Shown here: positions 50,172-61,712 of the stretch, in pieces
Numbering within the stretch: the stretch's first letter is position 1
Layout of the letters: every line of letters begins with the position of its first letter
Assembly: GCA_020975725.1 (NCBI GenBank)
Contig: QXJR01000008.1
Location: 620,001-684,000 of the forward strand
DNA: 64,000 nucleotides
Origin: Picocystis sp. L7
Taxonomy: Eukaryota; Chlorophyta; Picocystophyceae; Picocystales; Picocystaceae
Direction of reading: 5' to 3'
Made by a program: the position numbers and the translations under genes
Notes under the pieces: generated by a model
The model's database searches: none
What the model was told of the DNA's origin: nothing
Seen by the model: the letters and a program-made list of their open reading frames with translations, nothing else

Positions 50172-52202
50172 TCAATCAAGCCCTGGGAGCCGATGGCAAT
50201 CGGCAGTGGCCTGCCTGGAGCGGCTTGTGTACGAAAGCATGACTGCTGCATGCAGGACGAGAATGTAGGCAATCACCATGGCAGCCCTGCATCCTAACTT
50301 ACCCAGCACCGGGTGAGAAGAAAACCTTTGGCGGAAGTTTGCACCTCCACCGGCCATTTTTGAGTCACTTGAGAGGCCAAGAGTATCATTGGTTGACTTG
50401 TCCAAGCCCAAACTTCCCAAAAAGTCTGTTCTAGTGGACGAAAGCAGGCTGAACGGCTTGCGCAAATTTGCCTGGATTTTCAAATCACTGATTTGCCGCT
50501 CGGATTCTGCAAGCTTCTGCTGGAGCCTCTCCACCTCTTCCCTCTTTTGTCTTTCCATCTCTTCTAGCTTCCTTGTCACTTCCGTGCAAGAGGTTGCACT
50601 TTTCTCAGCCAGACCGGCTTCTTGCTGGACTTGCTGCCTCCACTGCTCTGCTTCATCAGTGATTTCTTGCACACGAGCATCGAAGGACTCTCGTTCGTAC
50701 TCCAGGTTCTGGCTCAGTTCGGCTATCTGCCTTTCTGCGCGCCCTGCACGATCTGTTACGAGTTCAAGATCCCTCTTCAGGTTTGTGTACTGTTCCTTCA
50801 TGTCTGCTAGACTTTTTTCTGCTTCATTCGCCCTTTTGACCTGTGCATCTCGCGAGGCGGCTACTCTTTGAGCGTATTCTTCTGCTGATGCTGCAACAGT
50901 TCCAGCAGTTTGGGCATCTTTAAGACGGGCCGCGGCTTCGAGGCGCGCATCCTCGGCATCCCGCAGAGCTTGGGCCTGTTCTTCGCGAGCATCCTGCAAG
51001 GCTGCCTCCACTTCTGTCAACCTATGTTGCAGGGCAAGGTTTTCCTCATTGAGACCCTCTTTGGTTCTAGCCACAGCAGCATTGACAGCCGATTCAAATT
51101 GCTTAGCTCTGCGTTCCTGATCACCTTTCAGTTGTTGAGAAGCTGCAAGGGCTTCCTCTCGTATCTTCCTTTCTTCCGCAACAGTCTCCTGTGCTTCAGT
51201 AGCTGCACGGCGAGCATTGTAGGCTTCAGAAGCTGCCAATTCTCTGGCCCTTTCAGCTTCTGCCTTTGCCTTCTCCAACTTGCTTTCCCTTAAAAGGGCC
51301 TGAGACAAATCTTCCTGAATGCGGTCAAGGTCTGCCTCTGTGCTATTAAGTTTGGCTTTCAGGTTCTCAACCTCTTCTTCAAGACGGGCGCTTTTCTGGT
51401 GCATTGCATCCACGTCGGCATCGGGACGTCTGTCACTCAGAATCTGGGCTGCGTTCCATTTGGCCAAAGGCTGTGGTGGTTTTCCCTTGGTGAGTGGAAT
51501 TTCAACAGCTTCTTCTTGCCATTCTTGGTGGGCAGGACCCTGTCGATCCTGCACAGCAGCATCTACGTAGCTCTTTTCACTGCCTTTCGAGGCTAGTCGT
51601 TCACTTTCTCGGGCTCCATTATCGTCCTGTTGGTATTCCTCGTTTGCCCTTTTTTTCGACTTGTTTCCACCACTCTTTCTTCCTTTTTTCCCTGAAAGTC
51701 CTGAAGATGACTTCTTCCCACCGCGTTGTCGAGGACTCTTAGAGGCCCCATCGTGTAATCTTTCTTCTTTGAGATCCACTTCCTTCTCCTGGAAACCTCC
51801 GACCCAGGACGAATCTTCGCCTCCTTGTTTCTCCGAAGTGTTGGTTTCGTCTCGGATTTGGCTTGGATCTTTGATGTCCCATTGCGAAGAATCCCCGAGT
51901 CGGTTTCGGCTCTGTCCCGTGCTTGCGTCGGATAGACTCATCCTCGAGTTGGAAGGAAGTCCGTCGGGTTTCTCCGCGCTCGTCCGACTGCCCGATTCTT
52001 CTTCGTTTTCTCCAAGCAGCTGTTCAGGCGTTCGGTCTGTAGGACGCTTCTGGTTGAGGTTGTGTTTCGTTTTGTCCACTGCAGCCAAAGCCTCTTGCAG
52101 TCCTTCCTTGACCAGACCTCCGCCTTCCTTGGCGAACTCCTGCGTGAATTCCTGGACGCCTTCGCTCAGGTTGGCCCTGAAGCTGTCCAATCTTCCCCAC
52201 AT
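50172..52202 (-). CDS. Golgin-84-like coiled-coil protein with C-terminal anchor
   Basis: 676 aa from ATG 52202 (MWGRLDSFRANLSEGVQEFT). A disordered, charged N-terminal third contains a Lys/Ser-rich patch (KKSSSGLSGKKGRKSGG). Residues ~270-600 are uninterrupted heptad coiled coil (Glu/Ala/Arg/Gln). Near the end, FSSHPVLGKLGCRAAMVIAY and ILVLHAAVMLSYTSRS form a single membrane anchor with a very short lumenal tail. This layout is that of golgin-84/CASP tethers of the Golgi. Sequence identity in coiled coils is poor evidence, so the exact golgin type is uncertain. Intronless; divergent from the tail-anchored gene. Confidence 0.65.
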   Translation of the reverse strand: MWGRLDSFRANLSEGVQEFTQEFAKEGGGLVKEGLQEALAAVDKTKHNLNQKRPTDRTPEQLLGENEEESGSRTSAEKPDGLPSNSRMSLSDASTGQSRNRLGDSSQWDIKDPSQIRDETNTSEKQGGEDSSWVGGFQEKEVDLKEERLHDGASKSPRQRGGKKSSSGLSGKKGRKSGGNKSKKRANEEYQQDDNGARESERLASKGSEKSYVDAAVQDRQGPAHQEWQEEAVEIPLTKGKPPQPLAKWNAAQILSDRRPDADVDAMHQKSARLEEEVENLKAKLNSTEADLDRIQEDLSQALLRESKLEKAKAEAERARELAASEAYNARRAATEAQETVAEERKIREEALAASQQLKGDQERRAKQFESAVNAAVARTKEGLNEENLALQHRLTEVEAALQDAREEQAQALRDAEDARLEAAARLKDAQTAGTVAASAEEYAQRVAASRDAQVKRANEAEKSLADMKEQYTNLKRDLELVTDRAGRAERQIAELSQNLEYERESFDARVQEITDEAEQWRQQVQQEAGLAEKSATSCTEVTRKLEEMERQKREEVERLQQKLAESERQISDLKIQANLRKPFSLLSSTRTDFLGSLGLDKSTNDTLGLSSDSKMAGGGANFRQRFSSHPVLGKLGCRAAMVIAYILVLHAAVMLSYTSRSRQATADCHRLPGLD

Positions 52203-52721
52203 GGCACCACGACGTTGCGATGGCGAGGTGACCTTGTGCTGATGCGTCCTGTCCGAATGCCAGGAAGCTCCACCCCATCCCTCCCCGACCCGACCCCACC
52301 CCGGAAAATCCGAAGGTACGGGGTCCCATCTCCCATTCGGGGACCGTTTCATGGGACCGGGGTTCCCCATGGCGGGTTCGATCCCGGCCTTTGAAAGGGG
52401 ATCCTTCGGGGCAGGGGACGCGGTCCCAGGGATCCTTGACCCGTCGAACCCGAGGCTTCAAAGGGAGAACTGCCAACCCAACGGTTGAAGTCCAATGGTG
52501 GTTCGAACGGGGGGAGGTTCGCTCATGCACCTCGTTTCACCCCGATCGAAACCGGACCCGACCTGGGACAAACTCCCTTTCGTCCCCCTTTGGATTGGGA
52601 ACCGCCCTCGGTTCCGTTTCCCTTTTCATGGAGATCTTCCGCAACTTGGCCATTGCCACGAGTTGGTGGCGGAGACACGCGACGAAGCACGCGCCAAGGC
52701 GCACGTGCTCGACCGAACGCC
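52203..52721. promoter_or_regulatory. Bidirectional spacer golgin/tail-anchored protein
   Basis: About 520 bp. Contains GGGTTCGATCCCGGCCTTTG with AAAGGGG at ~52,373-52,400, CTTCAAAGGGAG at ~52,459 and GGTTCCGTTTCCCTTTT at ~52,610, variants of the window's recurrent motif. No RNA gene: the GGTTCGATCC box has no cloverleaf around it. Confidence 0.42.
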
Positions 52722-53508
52722 ATGGAGGACGAGGTGCGTGCAGGGAAATGGCAACAAGAGGACGATGGGAAGCCGGCTCGGGAGGAGCGAGGAGGATGCC
52801 TCGGAGAGGAACGCGACGAGGACGCGGATCCCGATCGACAGCGATCGCGCTCCTTCAAGGCTGACTCGAGGACCGTGCTTCGTGGACGTGCAGGCGTATC
52901 CTTCTCGCGTGGTGTTCGTGTCCGTCCTTGGACCGAACAAGGTGAGGCGGAAGGCGGCCATCGGGATCGCGGAAGGGATGGACTGGAACGGGTTCTTGCG
53001 AGTGATCCAAGGGAGGCTCAAGGTCCCCTCCGTCAAGGCAGTGTACATGAAAGAGTCCATGTCGCCTGTAACTACCCTCGAAGTCCTCCAAGACATCGAC
53101 GACCTCGTCATCGAAGCAGGAGAAGCGCCTCCGCCTGCCCCTGAACCTTCGGGCGACCATGGGGGAGGCCTCCTAGGAACCGCGAGTCGGTTCATCCGGA
53201 GCAGCACGGCGGGCAGTACAGACACAGCCATAGAGATAGAGGACGGAGGTAGGGACGCACGGGAGAAGAGCAAGTACGGGAGGCGTACGTCTTACCTTCG
53301 TCGTTTAGGGATGAGTCTGTTCGGGGGGGAAACATCGGTTCCAGAGCTACCACGGGTGGGTAGTTCGACCAATGGCAAGGACGGCGTGAAGCGTCGGAAG
53401 CGCCGGGCCCCGATGCAGCCTCACAACCTGATGTTTTTGGCCGCCATCCTTCTGTGCACGGCCACGTTGATTCTGCTGTACTTGAGGATCTCGTCTTCCA
53501 CGGATTGA
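52722..53508 (+). CDS. Tail-anchored protein with ubiquitin/DCX-like N-terminus; two exons
   Basis: Exon 1 is four codons, MEDE (52722-52733). The intron 52734-52893 has GTGCGT..GTGCAG ends with a CTGAC branch site. Exon 2 is 52894-53508. The product is 208 aa. Residues 5-78 look like a beta-grasp fold of DCX/ubiquitin type: RVVFVSVLGPNKVRRKAAIG, then WNGFLRVIQGRLKVPSVKAV, then VTTLEVLQDIDDLVIEAGE. The middle is Ser/Gly/Pro-rich. Residues ~182-204 (HNLMFLAAILLCTATLILLY) are a single membrane span at the extreme C-terminus, so it should be inserted post-translationally into ER or an organelle outer membrane. Function unknown. The longer unspliced frame from 52495 has no methionine that fits as well. 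Confidence 0.68.
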
Positions 53509-53917
53509 GGTCGCACCTGGCTGTCTTGGCGGTTCACCACCACGCGCACCTTTCCCACCCTATGCTGTGGGCATGTATGCTTCGTATCGCTCTCCTGGGC
53601 TGCACTGCGACCAATAATGCATCCAAAGAGGTTCCCTTACGCCTGCTTCACCTCTCCTTTTCCCGCCCCTCGGTTCAAAACCTTTTCGTTGGGTTTCCCG
53701 GGAGATTCGAGCATCGGAGGAGCACCCCACCCCCTCGCCCCTCCCACATGGACGGTCAGGATCGTTCCTCCCCGGATGGACGTGGGATCTGCCCCGAAGA
53801 TCGCACCCTTCAGGGGAAGGGAGGGACGTGGGAAATGGACTGGGACACAAAGGCGCACCGACGAGCACGCACACGCGCGTCGCACGAGCGCCAAAAGGGA
53901 GGGAAAGGAGCGAAGCG
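53509..53917. other. Intergenic upstream of Ycf45-like gene
   Basis: About 410 bp, no gene recognised. AAAACCTTTTCGTTGGG at ~53,680 is a weak match to the recurrent motif. Confidence 0.35.
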
Positions 53918-55480
53918 ATGCGTGCCAGGACCAGCACGAGGTACTGGAAGCGACAAGGGAGAAAAGAGGCGAAGATCGCGGATGGAAGGCGCGAAAACGC
54001 CGGCGTGAAGGCCGTATCGGGGAAGCGGAACACGTGGACGAGCACCGAACGATTCGTCTGCAGTGCAACTGCCGGCGAGAAAGAAGGAGAAAAAGGCGTC
54101 GTGAACGAAGCAGGAACCGCGAAGAAAGACTTGGATGCTGCCTTTCCTTGGCTGGAAGAGGAAGGATGCAGACCCAACGAAGACGGTTGCGTCGTAGTCA
54201 GCGACGACCTGGACGCACTGCTCGACATCTTGCCGCCCAAAGTCATGCAACCGCTCGTCTCCCATCCAAGGAGAAACCAGCTGCTTGAAGTCATCATGGA
54301 TCTGGGCAGAAGGCCAGAAGCACGCTTCTTGGGAGGGGTGGGAGGGGAATTCCTCCACGACGAACCCATCAGCCATGAAGACCTCTTGACCGCCTCGCAG
54401 AAAGTGGGTCAATTCGGTGGAGACAACCGTGCTGGCATCACGAGTACCCTACACCGCATCAGTGCTATCCGGAATCGAGGGAAGGAGGTGGTCGGTCTCA
54501 CTTGTCGTGTGGGCAGGGCTGTGACCGGCCACATTGATATGATCCGAGATATGTTGGATACTCCTGTCCTGCCCTCCCTACTTTTCCTCGGGAGACCGGG
54601 AGTTGGCAAAACCACCGTCATCAGAGAATTGGCAAGGACTCTCTCCGATGACTTCCACAAGCGCGTTGTCATTGTGGATACGTCAAACGAAATTGGTGGG
54701 GATGGGGACGTGCCTCACCCCGCGATCGGAGGGGCCCGCCGAATGCAGGTGGCTGATCCAACACAGCAACACTGCGTGATGATCGAGGCTGTGGAGAATC
54801 ACATGCCGGAGGTGATCATTGTTGATGAGATTGGGACAGAAGCTGAAGCTCTTGCTTGCAGGACCATTGCAGAGCGTGGTGTCATTCTGATCGGCACAGC
54901 ACATGGGCAGTACCTTGAAAACCTTATCAAGAACCCGACCCTCTCAGATTTGGTGGGTGGAGTGCAGACCGTCACCCTTGGAGATGATGAAGCACGCTTT
55001 CGAGGTACTCAGAAGAGCGTGATGGAAAGAAAGGCACTGGCCACCTTTCCCATCGTGATTGAGATGCGCGAGCGGAGCCATTGGGTGGCACATCTTGTCG
55101 AACAGTCAGTAGATGCTCTCTTGGTGGGAAAGCGCCCCACCGTCCAAATGCGGACACGGGGGGCGAAAGGAAAGGTGGTGAAAGAGAAGATACCCTATGA
55201 TGTTTGTACAGAAGACGACGAGGCAGAATTCTTCAAGCATTCGGAAGCATTTGACTTTGGCAGCATGCCTTCGGACGAGGATGATCCCTACAGCTGGGTT
55301 CAGAGGCTAGGCAATATTCCTGACAAAGATTCAGCGCAGGAGGGATCGTTCCTGTCTATGAGTGACAGTAGCGGGTCTACAGATTCGGATATGTTTCACA
55401 ATGTGAGCCGCAGGGGTGGCAAGAGAGGCGCCCGCAAGGTTCGCGTGCGTGTCGCCCAAGGCAAACGCCGCAGCAGTTGA
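53918..55480 (+). CDS. Ycf45-like P-loop ATPase, plastid
   Basis: 520 aa from ATG 53918 (MRARTSTRYWKRQGRKEAKI). The first ~65 residues are basic with Ser/Thr, a likely transit peptide. The ATPase core has Walker A FLGRPGVGKTTVIRELA (~residue 226), VVIVDTSNEIGGDGDVPHPA, RRMQVADPTQQHCVMIEAVE, Walker B VIIVDEIGTEAEA and ERGVILIGTAHGQYLENL. This is the Ycf45 family, related to sporulation protein SpoIIIAA and found in cyanobacteria and, as a plastid or nuclear gene, in algae and plants. The C-terminal extension is acidic and Ser-rich and ends in a basic block (RRGGKRGARKVRVRVAQ). Possible nucleic acid binding is inference. Molecular role unknown. Confidence 0.85.
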   Translation: MRARTSTRYWKRQGRKEAKIADGRRENAGVKAVSGKRNTWTSTERFVCSATAGEKEGEKGVVNEAGTAKKDLDAAFPWLEEEGCRPNEDGCVVVSDDLDALLDILPPKVMQPLVSHPRRNQLLEVIMDLGRRPEARFLGGVGGEFLHDEPISHEDLLTASQKVGQFGGDNRAGITSTLHRISAIRNRGKEVVGLTCRVGRAVTGHIDMIRDMLDTPVLPSLLFLGRPGVGKTTVIRELARTLSDDFHKRVVIVDTSNEIGGDGDVPHPAIGGARRMQVADPTQQHCVMIEAVENHMPEVIIVDEIGTEAEALACRTIAERGVILIGTAHGQYLENLIKNPTLSDLVGGVQTVTLGDDEARFRGTQKSVMERKALATFPIVIEMRERSHWVAHLVEQSVDALLVGKRPTVQMRTRGAKGKVVKEKIPYDVCTEDDEAEFFKHSEAFDFGSMPSDEDDPYSWVQRLGNIPDKDSAQEGSFLSMSDSSGSTDSDMFHNVSRRGGKRGARKVRVRVAQGKRRSS

Positions 55481-57897
55481 CTGGTTCTTTCGGTTGATGC
55501 ATCGTATGCATGAAGGTGGCAAAATGTACATTAGCAGGAAGATAGCCCCACGATGAAGCGGAGCTATGGAAGAGAGGAGAGGGGAGACGTGTCGCACCCC
55601 TGCGTCGTTCTAGGATCTCTCCATTGCCTCTGAACATCTCTCCTGAGAACGAGAAAAAGTCGGCGCTTGCAGGGATGATATGACGTGCTAGGGTCGTTCC
55701 TTGTGCCTTGGACATGTCTTTCCCTTTCTCCTCCCTCGATATGGCATGTATTATAACGTTAATTCAGGCTTGATACAAACATTGTGGCTGATCAAGCCAG
55801 ACCCAGCCGTACAATTCCTCCAACGAGCCATTGCTATGTCTTGCATTGCTGTAGGGAGTCTCAGTCAGGAGGAATGATTTGTTTCGCTTCCCGTCTCTGG
55901 CCAGCCATGCCTTTCCTTGGAAGCGCTTCGACTGCTCCTATTAGAGTTGCTTGGTAGAGGATACTCTGGGTGGCATTGATGCCTCCATCAAGAATCTCCT
56001 GCCCCCGCTGGTGAACACATAGGAATTGAGGCCCCTCGAAGTGCTTCGTCATGCTTGTCCTCGTCGTTGACAAATCATGCCTTCTACCACGTACTCCATG
56101 GTGACAAGATGGACTAATTCATCACATTTTTACACAAGAAAAATGTGATGAATCGGCTTGACACGAAACATGGTTCGAGGTTGACTTCACGAATCTTCCA
56201 GGAGGGGCAAGAATTTCTGATCGCGTAATTGAGGAACATACAAAGGCACACAGTTATGCACCACTCTTCAGTTACTTCTTCGACTTTTCATCAATCTCTC
56301 TTAGAGCTACAAGTTTGGCCATCTTAAACGAGCTAAGTTAAGCCTTCGGTTATTGGTCTACCTCTTTTCCAAGGCTCGCTTTCTCATTTCACACCTTGAA
56401 AGACATCCGTAGCACGAGTAAGCAACACAAAAATATTGTTCGCGGCCACATACGATGTCAACGCAATTTTTATCATTTTTTTTCTCATGACTTGATTTCG
56501 AGTAATTCGTTTAAGGGATTGACACCTAACAAAGTCGAGTACCTCTTGCCATCAACGATGCCAAACAGCGATATAAGAGGCTTATTGGTCACAAGAGCCT
56601 GTGTTTACATGCGGCCCGCCTTGTTTAAAAGAAGGAGACCCATTGTTCTCATGTCTTCGCTTTGTAGATTGTATGTTTTCATCCGACGATGAAGCATCGA
56701 AAGGTTCACGAAAATTTTTCTTGTTCCTTACCGTAGTATTCTTGTCGAGACAATCTCCAACACCCTTGTAGCACCACGGTGCTAAGAACAAGGTCCCTAC
56801 GAGCCCCTGCCCCTATCTTACCGTTGAGGGGACTCGAAGGGATACATGCCGTAGAGGAATGGGAATTGATACCCCTTTCAAACGCAGTCGCCCGGTACAG
56901 CCTCATACCACGGTAAGAGGCCACCCGACTCGGAACCCGCGACTTTCGAGATCAGAGTCCGACCACACCAACCGCACCGGCGCGAGGCCTCGAGAAGGTA
57001 CCGTCGAGACCGCCTGGACGATTGTTCAAGCTCGTAGAGCCCTCAGATCGGTACGTGGGTCCCACGTGCGTGCCCTAGGGCGTATGAACTTGTCATAGAC
57101 GGGGCGTGATAGGCTGTCAGCCGCCTTGCCAAGCCCGGAGATGGAGTGCAAAGGGAGTCCTCCTAAGCGAGACCCCGTCATGTAAAATCACTTTCCACTT
57201 GCGCCAAGTTCGTTTGCACCACCCATCTTGACGCCTCCAAGCCCATGCTTCTAAGGCCTCCTCCTCTTCCTCGTGTATCTCGTTCAACAATGGATAACGC
57301 ATCACTTTTGACTGTCTCATCGACCCTCCCTAACGGCTTGCGATCGCTTTGTGATGTTTAACTTGGGTAGGATGCTAGAGTCACCAATAGAATCCACATG
57401 TGGACCGTCGCCATTGCTAATCTCGAGGTTAGAAAGTATCATGGCTTGGTACCTTGTCACATGCATTTGTTTCCTACCGTTACGGGTTGTATCCTTGACT
57501 TCCATTGGCCACTGACTCTCGAATCACATGCCATTGACAAACCTGCAGAACGTGGGGATCAAGCAGCCCTTTTCTTGCAATTCTTTTGCTAGATGCGGGG
57601 GCTCATTCTCCCTTACTCCCAGCAGCAACTTTAGTTTCGCATACAGAGAGACGTGGTCAATCATAGCATCGTGCAATGCCGAGATTGCCTAAGGCTGGCG
57701 GTTGAACGTCTTGCTGTTATTGGATAGATTATCCCATTTCGCAAGTTTATAGAGGATGACGAGCATCCCTCATTTGCGAAAGTCCTCCCCAAGCCTTGAA
57801 TCTAGATGGTTGATGGAACTTCGAGGATTCGCATGAGTTCCAACACCTCCTACACCACAAGTCCGCGATTCCGCCCCGCCCACTCGTCATCGGAGCT
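55481..57897. other. Gene-poor, AT-richer 2.4-kb block
   Basis: No recognisable gene. A purine-poor 3' UTR-like segment follows the Ycf45-like stop. ACATTTTTACACAAGAAAAATGTGATGAA near 56,122 forms a short hairpin-like palindrome. Base composition is closer to the Fanzor-relic zone than to the genes, so old mobile DNA is possible, but no family motif, terminal repeat or target duplication was seen. The longest open frames (~70-100 codons) show no resemblance to known families. Confidence 0.4.
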
Positions 57898-58128
57898 TTA
57901 GTCGGTTCGCAGGACATTTGCAAGGACTCCTCGGTAGTTCCAGAGGCGCTCTCCATTCGGTAAGTCCTCCATGCGCTCCTCCTCGTCCTGCACGATCACA
58001 TGGAGGAGGATGTGATCGCCATCCACGCATTCCTGAAACTGGCCGATCTTGGCGTAGCGCACAACCGATTCGTCGAGCTCTGCACGGAACTCTCTTCGCT
58101 CCGGCGCGCTCCCCGGCCGTGATGGCAT
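57898..58128 (-). CDS. Small hypothetical protein (76 aa)
   Basis: From ATG 58128 ([20 protein letters not shown]). The sequence is not low-complexity and looks folded: [54 protein letters not shown]. The frame is open further upstream without a better methionine, so a short upstream exon is possible, as for NTF2. It is divergent from the transhydrogenase gene across 296 bp. No family recognised. Confidence 0.42.
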   Translation of the reverse strand: MPSRPGSAPERREFRAELDESVVRYAKIGQFQECVDGDHILLHVIVQDEEERMEDLPNGERLWNYRGVLANVLRTD

Positions 58129-58424
58129 GCTCGTGTTGGTGTCTTCCAACGTGTTCCTGGGTGATCCGCTCTCGCATCGAACCACACCACGCCCTTCGAG
58201 GACCCACCCCCCTTATCGGAGGGACCTGCCTCCACGGCCATGGCCAGATTCGAAACTTTTGTCGACCCATCCGGGTACGAAACGCCCCCCGATCGACCAT
58301 CCAAGTCGGCCCGAAGCTCGTCCTCCTCCTCTTCGGGGTTCGTAACGCCCTGTCTCTCCCTCCCAGTCCGTCTCCCACCAGGATCCCTCCTGTCTGGACG
58401 AGTCGGATCGAATTGGTCGAGAGG

Positions 58425-61400
58425 ATGCGTGCGCAGCTGTGGCGCACGTCGCGCCTCGTGCGCACGCAAATCCGACGGATTGCCGACGAATCGGATGCCA
58501 AAAAAGGCGTGCCGTACGCCCAGCTGCGCGTGGGGGTGCCTACGGAGACGTGGGAGTCCGAACGGCGCGTCGGAGTCACGCCTGCGTCGGTGCAGAAGCT
58601 GCTCAAGGCAGGAATCGGATCCGTGGTGGTGCAAAAAGGAGCGGGTGAAGCCTCCTCGTTTCACGACGAAGAGTACCGCAACGCAGGAGCCATGCTGGCG
58701 TCCAAGGAAGAGGCCTTCGGATGCGAAGTCGTCCTCAAAGTTAGACCTCCTTCCATGGACGAGGCCGATCTCTTCCAAAGGGATGCCAAGCTTTATGGAT
58801 TCTTCTATCCGGCGCAGAATCACGAATTGATGGAAAAGTTGGCGAAAAAACACCTCACGGTCATGGCTCTGGATTGCGTGCCCCGCACACTGAGCAGGGC
58901 CCAAAAGTACGATGCGCTGAGCTCCATGGCCAACATCTCTGGATATCGTGCCGTGCTAGAGGCAGGAGCCCACTTTGGCAGAATGTTCCCCATGCAAATG
59001 ACTGCCGCAGGAAAGACTCCGCCGGCCAAGTTCTTTGTTGTGGGGGGTGGAGTCGCAGGACTCTCCGCAGTCCAAACGGCGAAAAATTTGGGTGCAATCG
59101 CCAAGTGCTTCGACACACGCCCAGCAGTGAAAGAGCAGGTCGAATCTCTTGGAGGGGAGTTCTTGCAAGTGAAAGTCCACGAGAGCGGTGAAGGATCTGG
59201 GGGTTACGCAAAAGAAATGTCAAAGGAATACCAGGAAGCCCAGCTGGACCTGTTTCGGAAAGTTGTGAAGGACATGGATGTGGTGATTACCACAGCGTTG
59301 ATACCTGGAAAACCAGCTCCCAAGTTGATCACCGTGGACATGGTTGAGAGCATGCGTCCAGGAAGTGTTATCGTGGACCTGGCTGCAGAGAATGGCGGAA
59401 ATTGCGAGCTAACGGTAAAAGGGAAAGAGTATGTGCACAATGGCGTCACTATCCTAGGCTACAACGACCTACCATCCAGGTTACCCACTCAATCAAGCAC
59501 GCTTCTTTCCAACAACTTGGCCAGTCTTTTCCTCGATACCGGAAAGGGCGGGCAGTTTTTCATCGACCACAAAGACGATGCCGTCCGTGGATGCCTTGTG
59601 CTGGAGAATGGAGAAGTGATGTGGCCACCGCCCCCTCTTCCAGCCCCACCAAAGCCAGCGGCGCCACCTCCGCCTCCACCCAAGTTGGAGGATACTGCTT
59701 CACAGCCAAGTAAGTACCAAGAAGCTCTCACTCGCAGCCTTGCAACGACGGCAGGTGTGGGTTCCCTCATGGCCGTTGGGCTGACAGCGCCCTCCGTGGC
59801 CGTGAGCAGCATGATGACCAAGTTTGGATTGGCATGCATTGGTGGCTACCAGACTGTGTGGGGAGTTACCCCAGCCTTGCACTCGCCATTAATGTCAGTT
59901 ACAAACGCTATATCAGGACTCACAGCTGTGGGAGGGCTCTGCTTGATGAATGGTGGTTTGGCTCCAGCCTCGGCCTCTGGTGCATTGGCTGCTTCTGCTG
60001 TGCTTGCATCAGCAGTCAACATTGCTGGAGGGTTTGCGGTGACACAAAGAATGCTGGACATGTTTAGAAAGAAGGGCGGTGCGCCGGACCACAATTACCT
60101 GATGGCCATCCCAGCTGCAGTGAGTATGGGCGGATATGCACTCTCTGCCTTACAAGGGAATACTGATCCGGCCATGGCTTATCTGGTGAGCAGCGGGGCG
60201 TGCATTGGGTCTATTGCCTGCTTGTCGTCGCAGGAAACGGCACGTCTGGGTAATGCACTCGGTTTGATTGGTGTGTCCACCGGAGTGGTGGCAACTCTGG
60301 GGATGCTCGGTGATACGTATACTGCAGGAACGTACATGCAGGCTGCTGCTTGTGGTCTTGTTGGCAGCGGAATAGGAGCTGCCATAGCAAAGAGGATGGC
60401 TATTACTGATTTACCCCAACTAGTTGCTGGCTTTCACTCCTTGGTGGGTCTAGCAGCTGTGAATACTTCCGTTGCCGCGTACATGCATGCATGTGAAAGC
60501 GGCCACCTCGATCCGATGCATATGGCTGCTGCGTTTGGAGGAACCTTTATTGGTGCAGTGACTCTCACTGGCTCACTTGTAGCTTTTGCAAAATTACAAG
60601 GCCTCATGAAGTCGAGCCCATTGAGCCTTCCAGGTAAAAACCTCTTGAATGTTGGCATGCTTGCAGGCAACGCAACCTGCGCTGCAGGCTTCATGGCAGC
60701 CGGCGATGTAACGACTGGCACTGCCATGCTTGGCACTACAACCGGATTGTCCGGGCTCTTGGGATGGCACTTGGTGTCTTCCATTGGAGGCGCAGACATG
60801 CCTGTCGTCATTACTGTTCTGAATTCGTACAGCGGATGGGCACTCTGTGCAGAGGGATTCATGCTCAACAATGACTTGCTGACAGTGGTTGGAGCCCTCA
60901 TCGGCTCTTCTGGCGGAATTCTCTCTTACATCATGTGCAAGGCTATGAATCGTAGCCTTACAAACGTGATTTTTGGTGGAATTGGAACATCCGCAAAGCC
61001 TAAAGGAGAGGCAATGAAGGTGAGTGGTGAACACAAGGAGGTAGACCCAGACGGAGCGGTTGCCCAACTGTTGGATGCGAAAGACATTATCATCGTGCCT
61101 GGATATGGTGTGGCAGTGGCTCATGCACAGTATGCCATTTCGGAAATGGTTGACAAGCTGAGGGAGCATGGGGCAAACGTTCGCTTTGCTATCCATCCTG
61201 TGGCAGGACGCATGCCGGGCCAGCTCAATGTTCTACTAGCAGAGGCTGGAGTCCCATACGATGTCGTCCACGAGATGGAGGAAATCAACGAAGATTTTCC
61301 CAAGGCTGATCTTGCACTGGTAATCGGTGCCAATGACACCATCAATAGCGCGGCAATCGAAGATCCAAACAGCGTTATCGCTGGTATGCCAGTTTTGGAA

Positions 61401-61571
61401 GTGTGGAAGGCTAAAAGCACAATTATTGTGAAGCGATCCATGGGTACAGGATATGCAGCGGTGGAGAACCCAGTGTTCTACAAGGATAATACACAAATGC
61501 TTTTGGGGGATGCGAAAATCATTAGCGAGATGCTTCGTGATAAGGTAAATGAGCACTACCACTATGCCTGA
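58425..61571 (+). CDS. NNT: Proton-translocating NAD(P) transhydrogenase, single-chain mitochondrial type
   Basis: 1048 aa from ATG 58425. Uses the proton gradient to pass hydride from NADH to NADP+. Residues 1-25 ([20 protein letters not shown]) are an amphipathic presequence. Domain I (NAD-binding) is residues ~33-390, with [20 protein letters not shown] near 200 and [17 protein letters not shown] Pro-rich linker lies at ~400-422. Domain II has 13-14 membrane spans (~450-850). Domain III (NADP-binding) starts at ~884: [18 protein letters not shown], then [20 protein letters not shown] and [19 protein letters not shown]. The dI-dII-dIII order in one chain matches the animal enzyme. Intronless and complete. 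Confidence 0.95.
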   Translation: MRAQLWRTSRLVRTQIRRIADESDAKKGVPYAQLRVGVPTETWESERRVGVTPASVQKLLKAGIGSVVVQKGAGEASSFHDEEYRNAGAMLASKEEAFGCEVVLKVRPPSMDEADLFQRDAKLYGFFYPAQNHELMEKLAKKHLTVMALDCVPRTLSRAQKYDALSSMANISGYRAVLEAGAHFGRMFPMQMTAAGKTPPAKFFVVGGGVAGLSAVQTAKNLGAIAKCFDTRPAVKEQVESLGGEFLQVKVHESGEGSGGYAKEMSKEYQEAQLDLFRKVVKDMDVVITTALIPGKPAPKLITVDMVESMRPGSVIVDLAAENGGNCELTVKGKEYVHNGVTILGYNDLPSRLPTQSSTLLSNNLASLFLDTGKGGQFFIDHKDDAVRGCLVLENGEVMWPPPPLPAPPKPAAPPPPPPKLEDTASQPSKYQEALTRSLATTAGVGSLMAVGLTAPSVAVSSMMTKFGLACIGGYQTVWGVTPALHSPLMSVTNAISGLTAVGGLCLMNGGLAPASASGALAASAVLASAVNIAGGFAVTQRMLDMFRKKGGAPDHNYLMAIPAAVSMGGYALSALQGNTDPAMAYLVSSGACIGSIACLSSQETARLGNALGLIGVSTGVVATLGMLGDTYTAGTYMQAAACGLVGSGIGAAIAKRMAITDLPQLVAGFHSLVGLAAVNTSVAAYMHACESGHLDPMHMAAAFGGTFIGAVTLTGSLVAFAKLQGLMKSSPLSLPGKNLLNVGMLAGNATCAAGFMAAGDVTTGTAMLGTTTGLSGLLGWHLVSSIGGADMPVVITVLNSYSGWALCAEGFMLNNDLLTVVGALIGSSGGILSYIMCKAMNRSLTNVIFGGIGTSAKPKGEAMKVSGEHKEVDPDGAVAQLLDAKDIIIVPGYGVAVAHAQYAISEMVDKLREHGANVRFAIHPVAGRMPGQLNVLLAEAGVPYDVVHEMEEINEDFPKADLALVIGANDTINSAAIEDPNSVIAGMPVLEVWKAKSTIIVKRSMGTGYAAVENPVFYKDNTQMLLGDAKIISEMLRDKVNEHYHYA

Positions 61572-61712
61572 ATGCACGTGACTGCATCTTCTGTCTCCTG
61601 TGACAGCATGCTTAAAGAATTTAATCTTTATTGATGTAAACTTGCCCGCAGCAAAGCGCGCAGAAAGAAACGGCACCATCTCCTTCCTTTCCTATGAAAA
61701 ATTGCCTGCTGG

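Noticed and set aside
52365-52395. GGTTCGATCC tRNA T-loop-like box
   Set aside because: No cloverleaf can be drawn around it; it fits the recurrent promoter motif better.
56900-57010. tRNA-like A and B box spacing on the minus strand (TGGTGTGGTCGG and GGGTTCCGAGTC)
   Set aside because: The acceptor and anticodon stems do not pair well; at best a decayed tRNA-derived SINE, not supportable from one copy.
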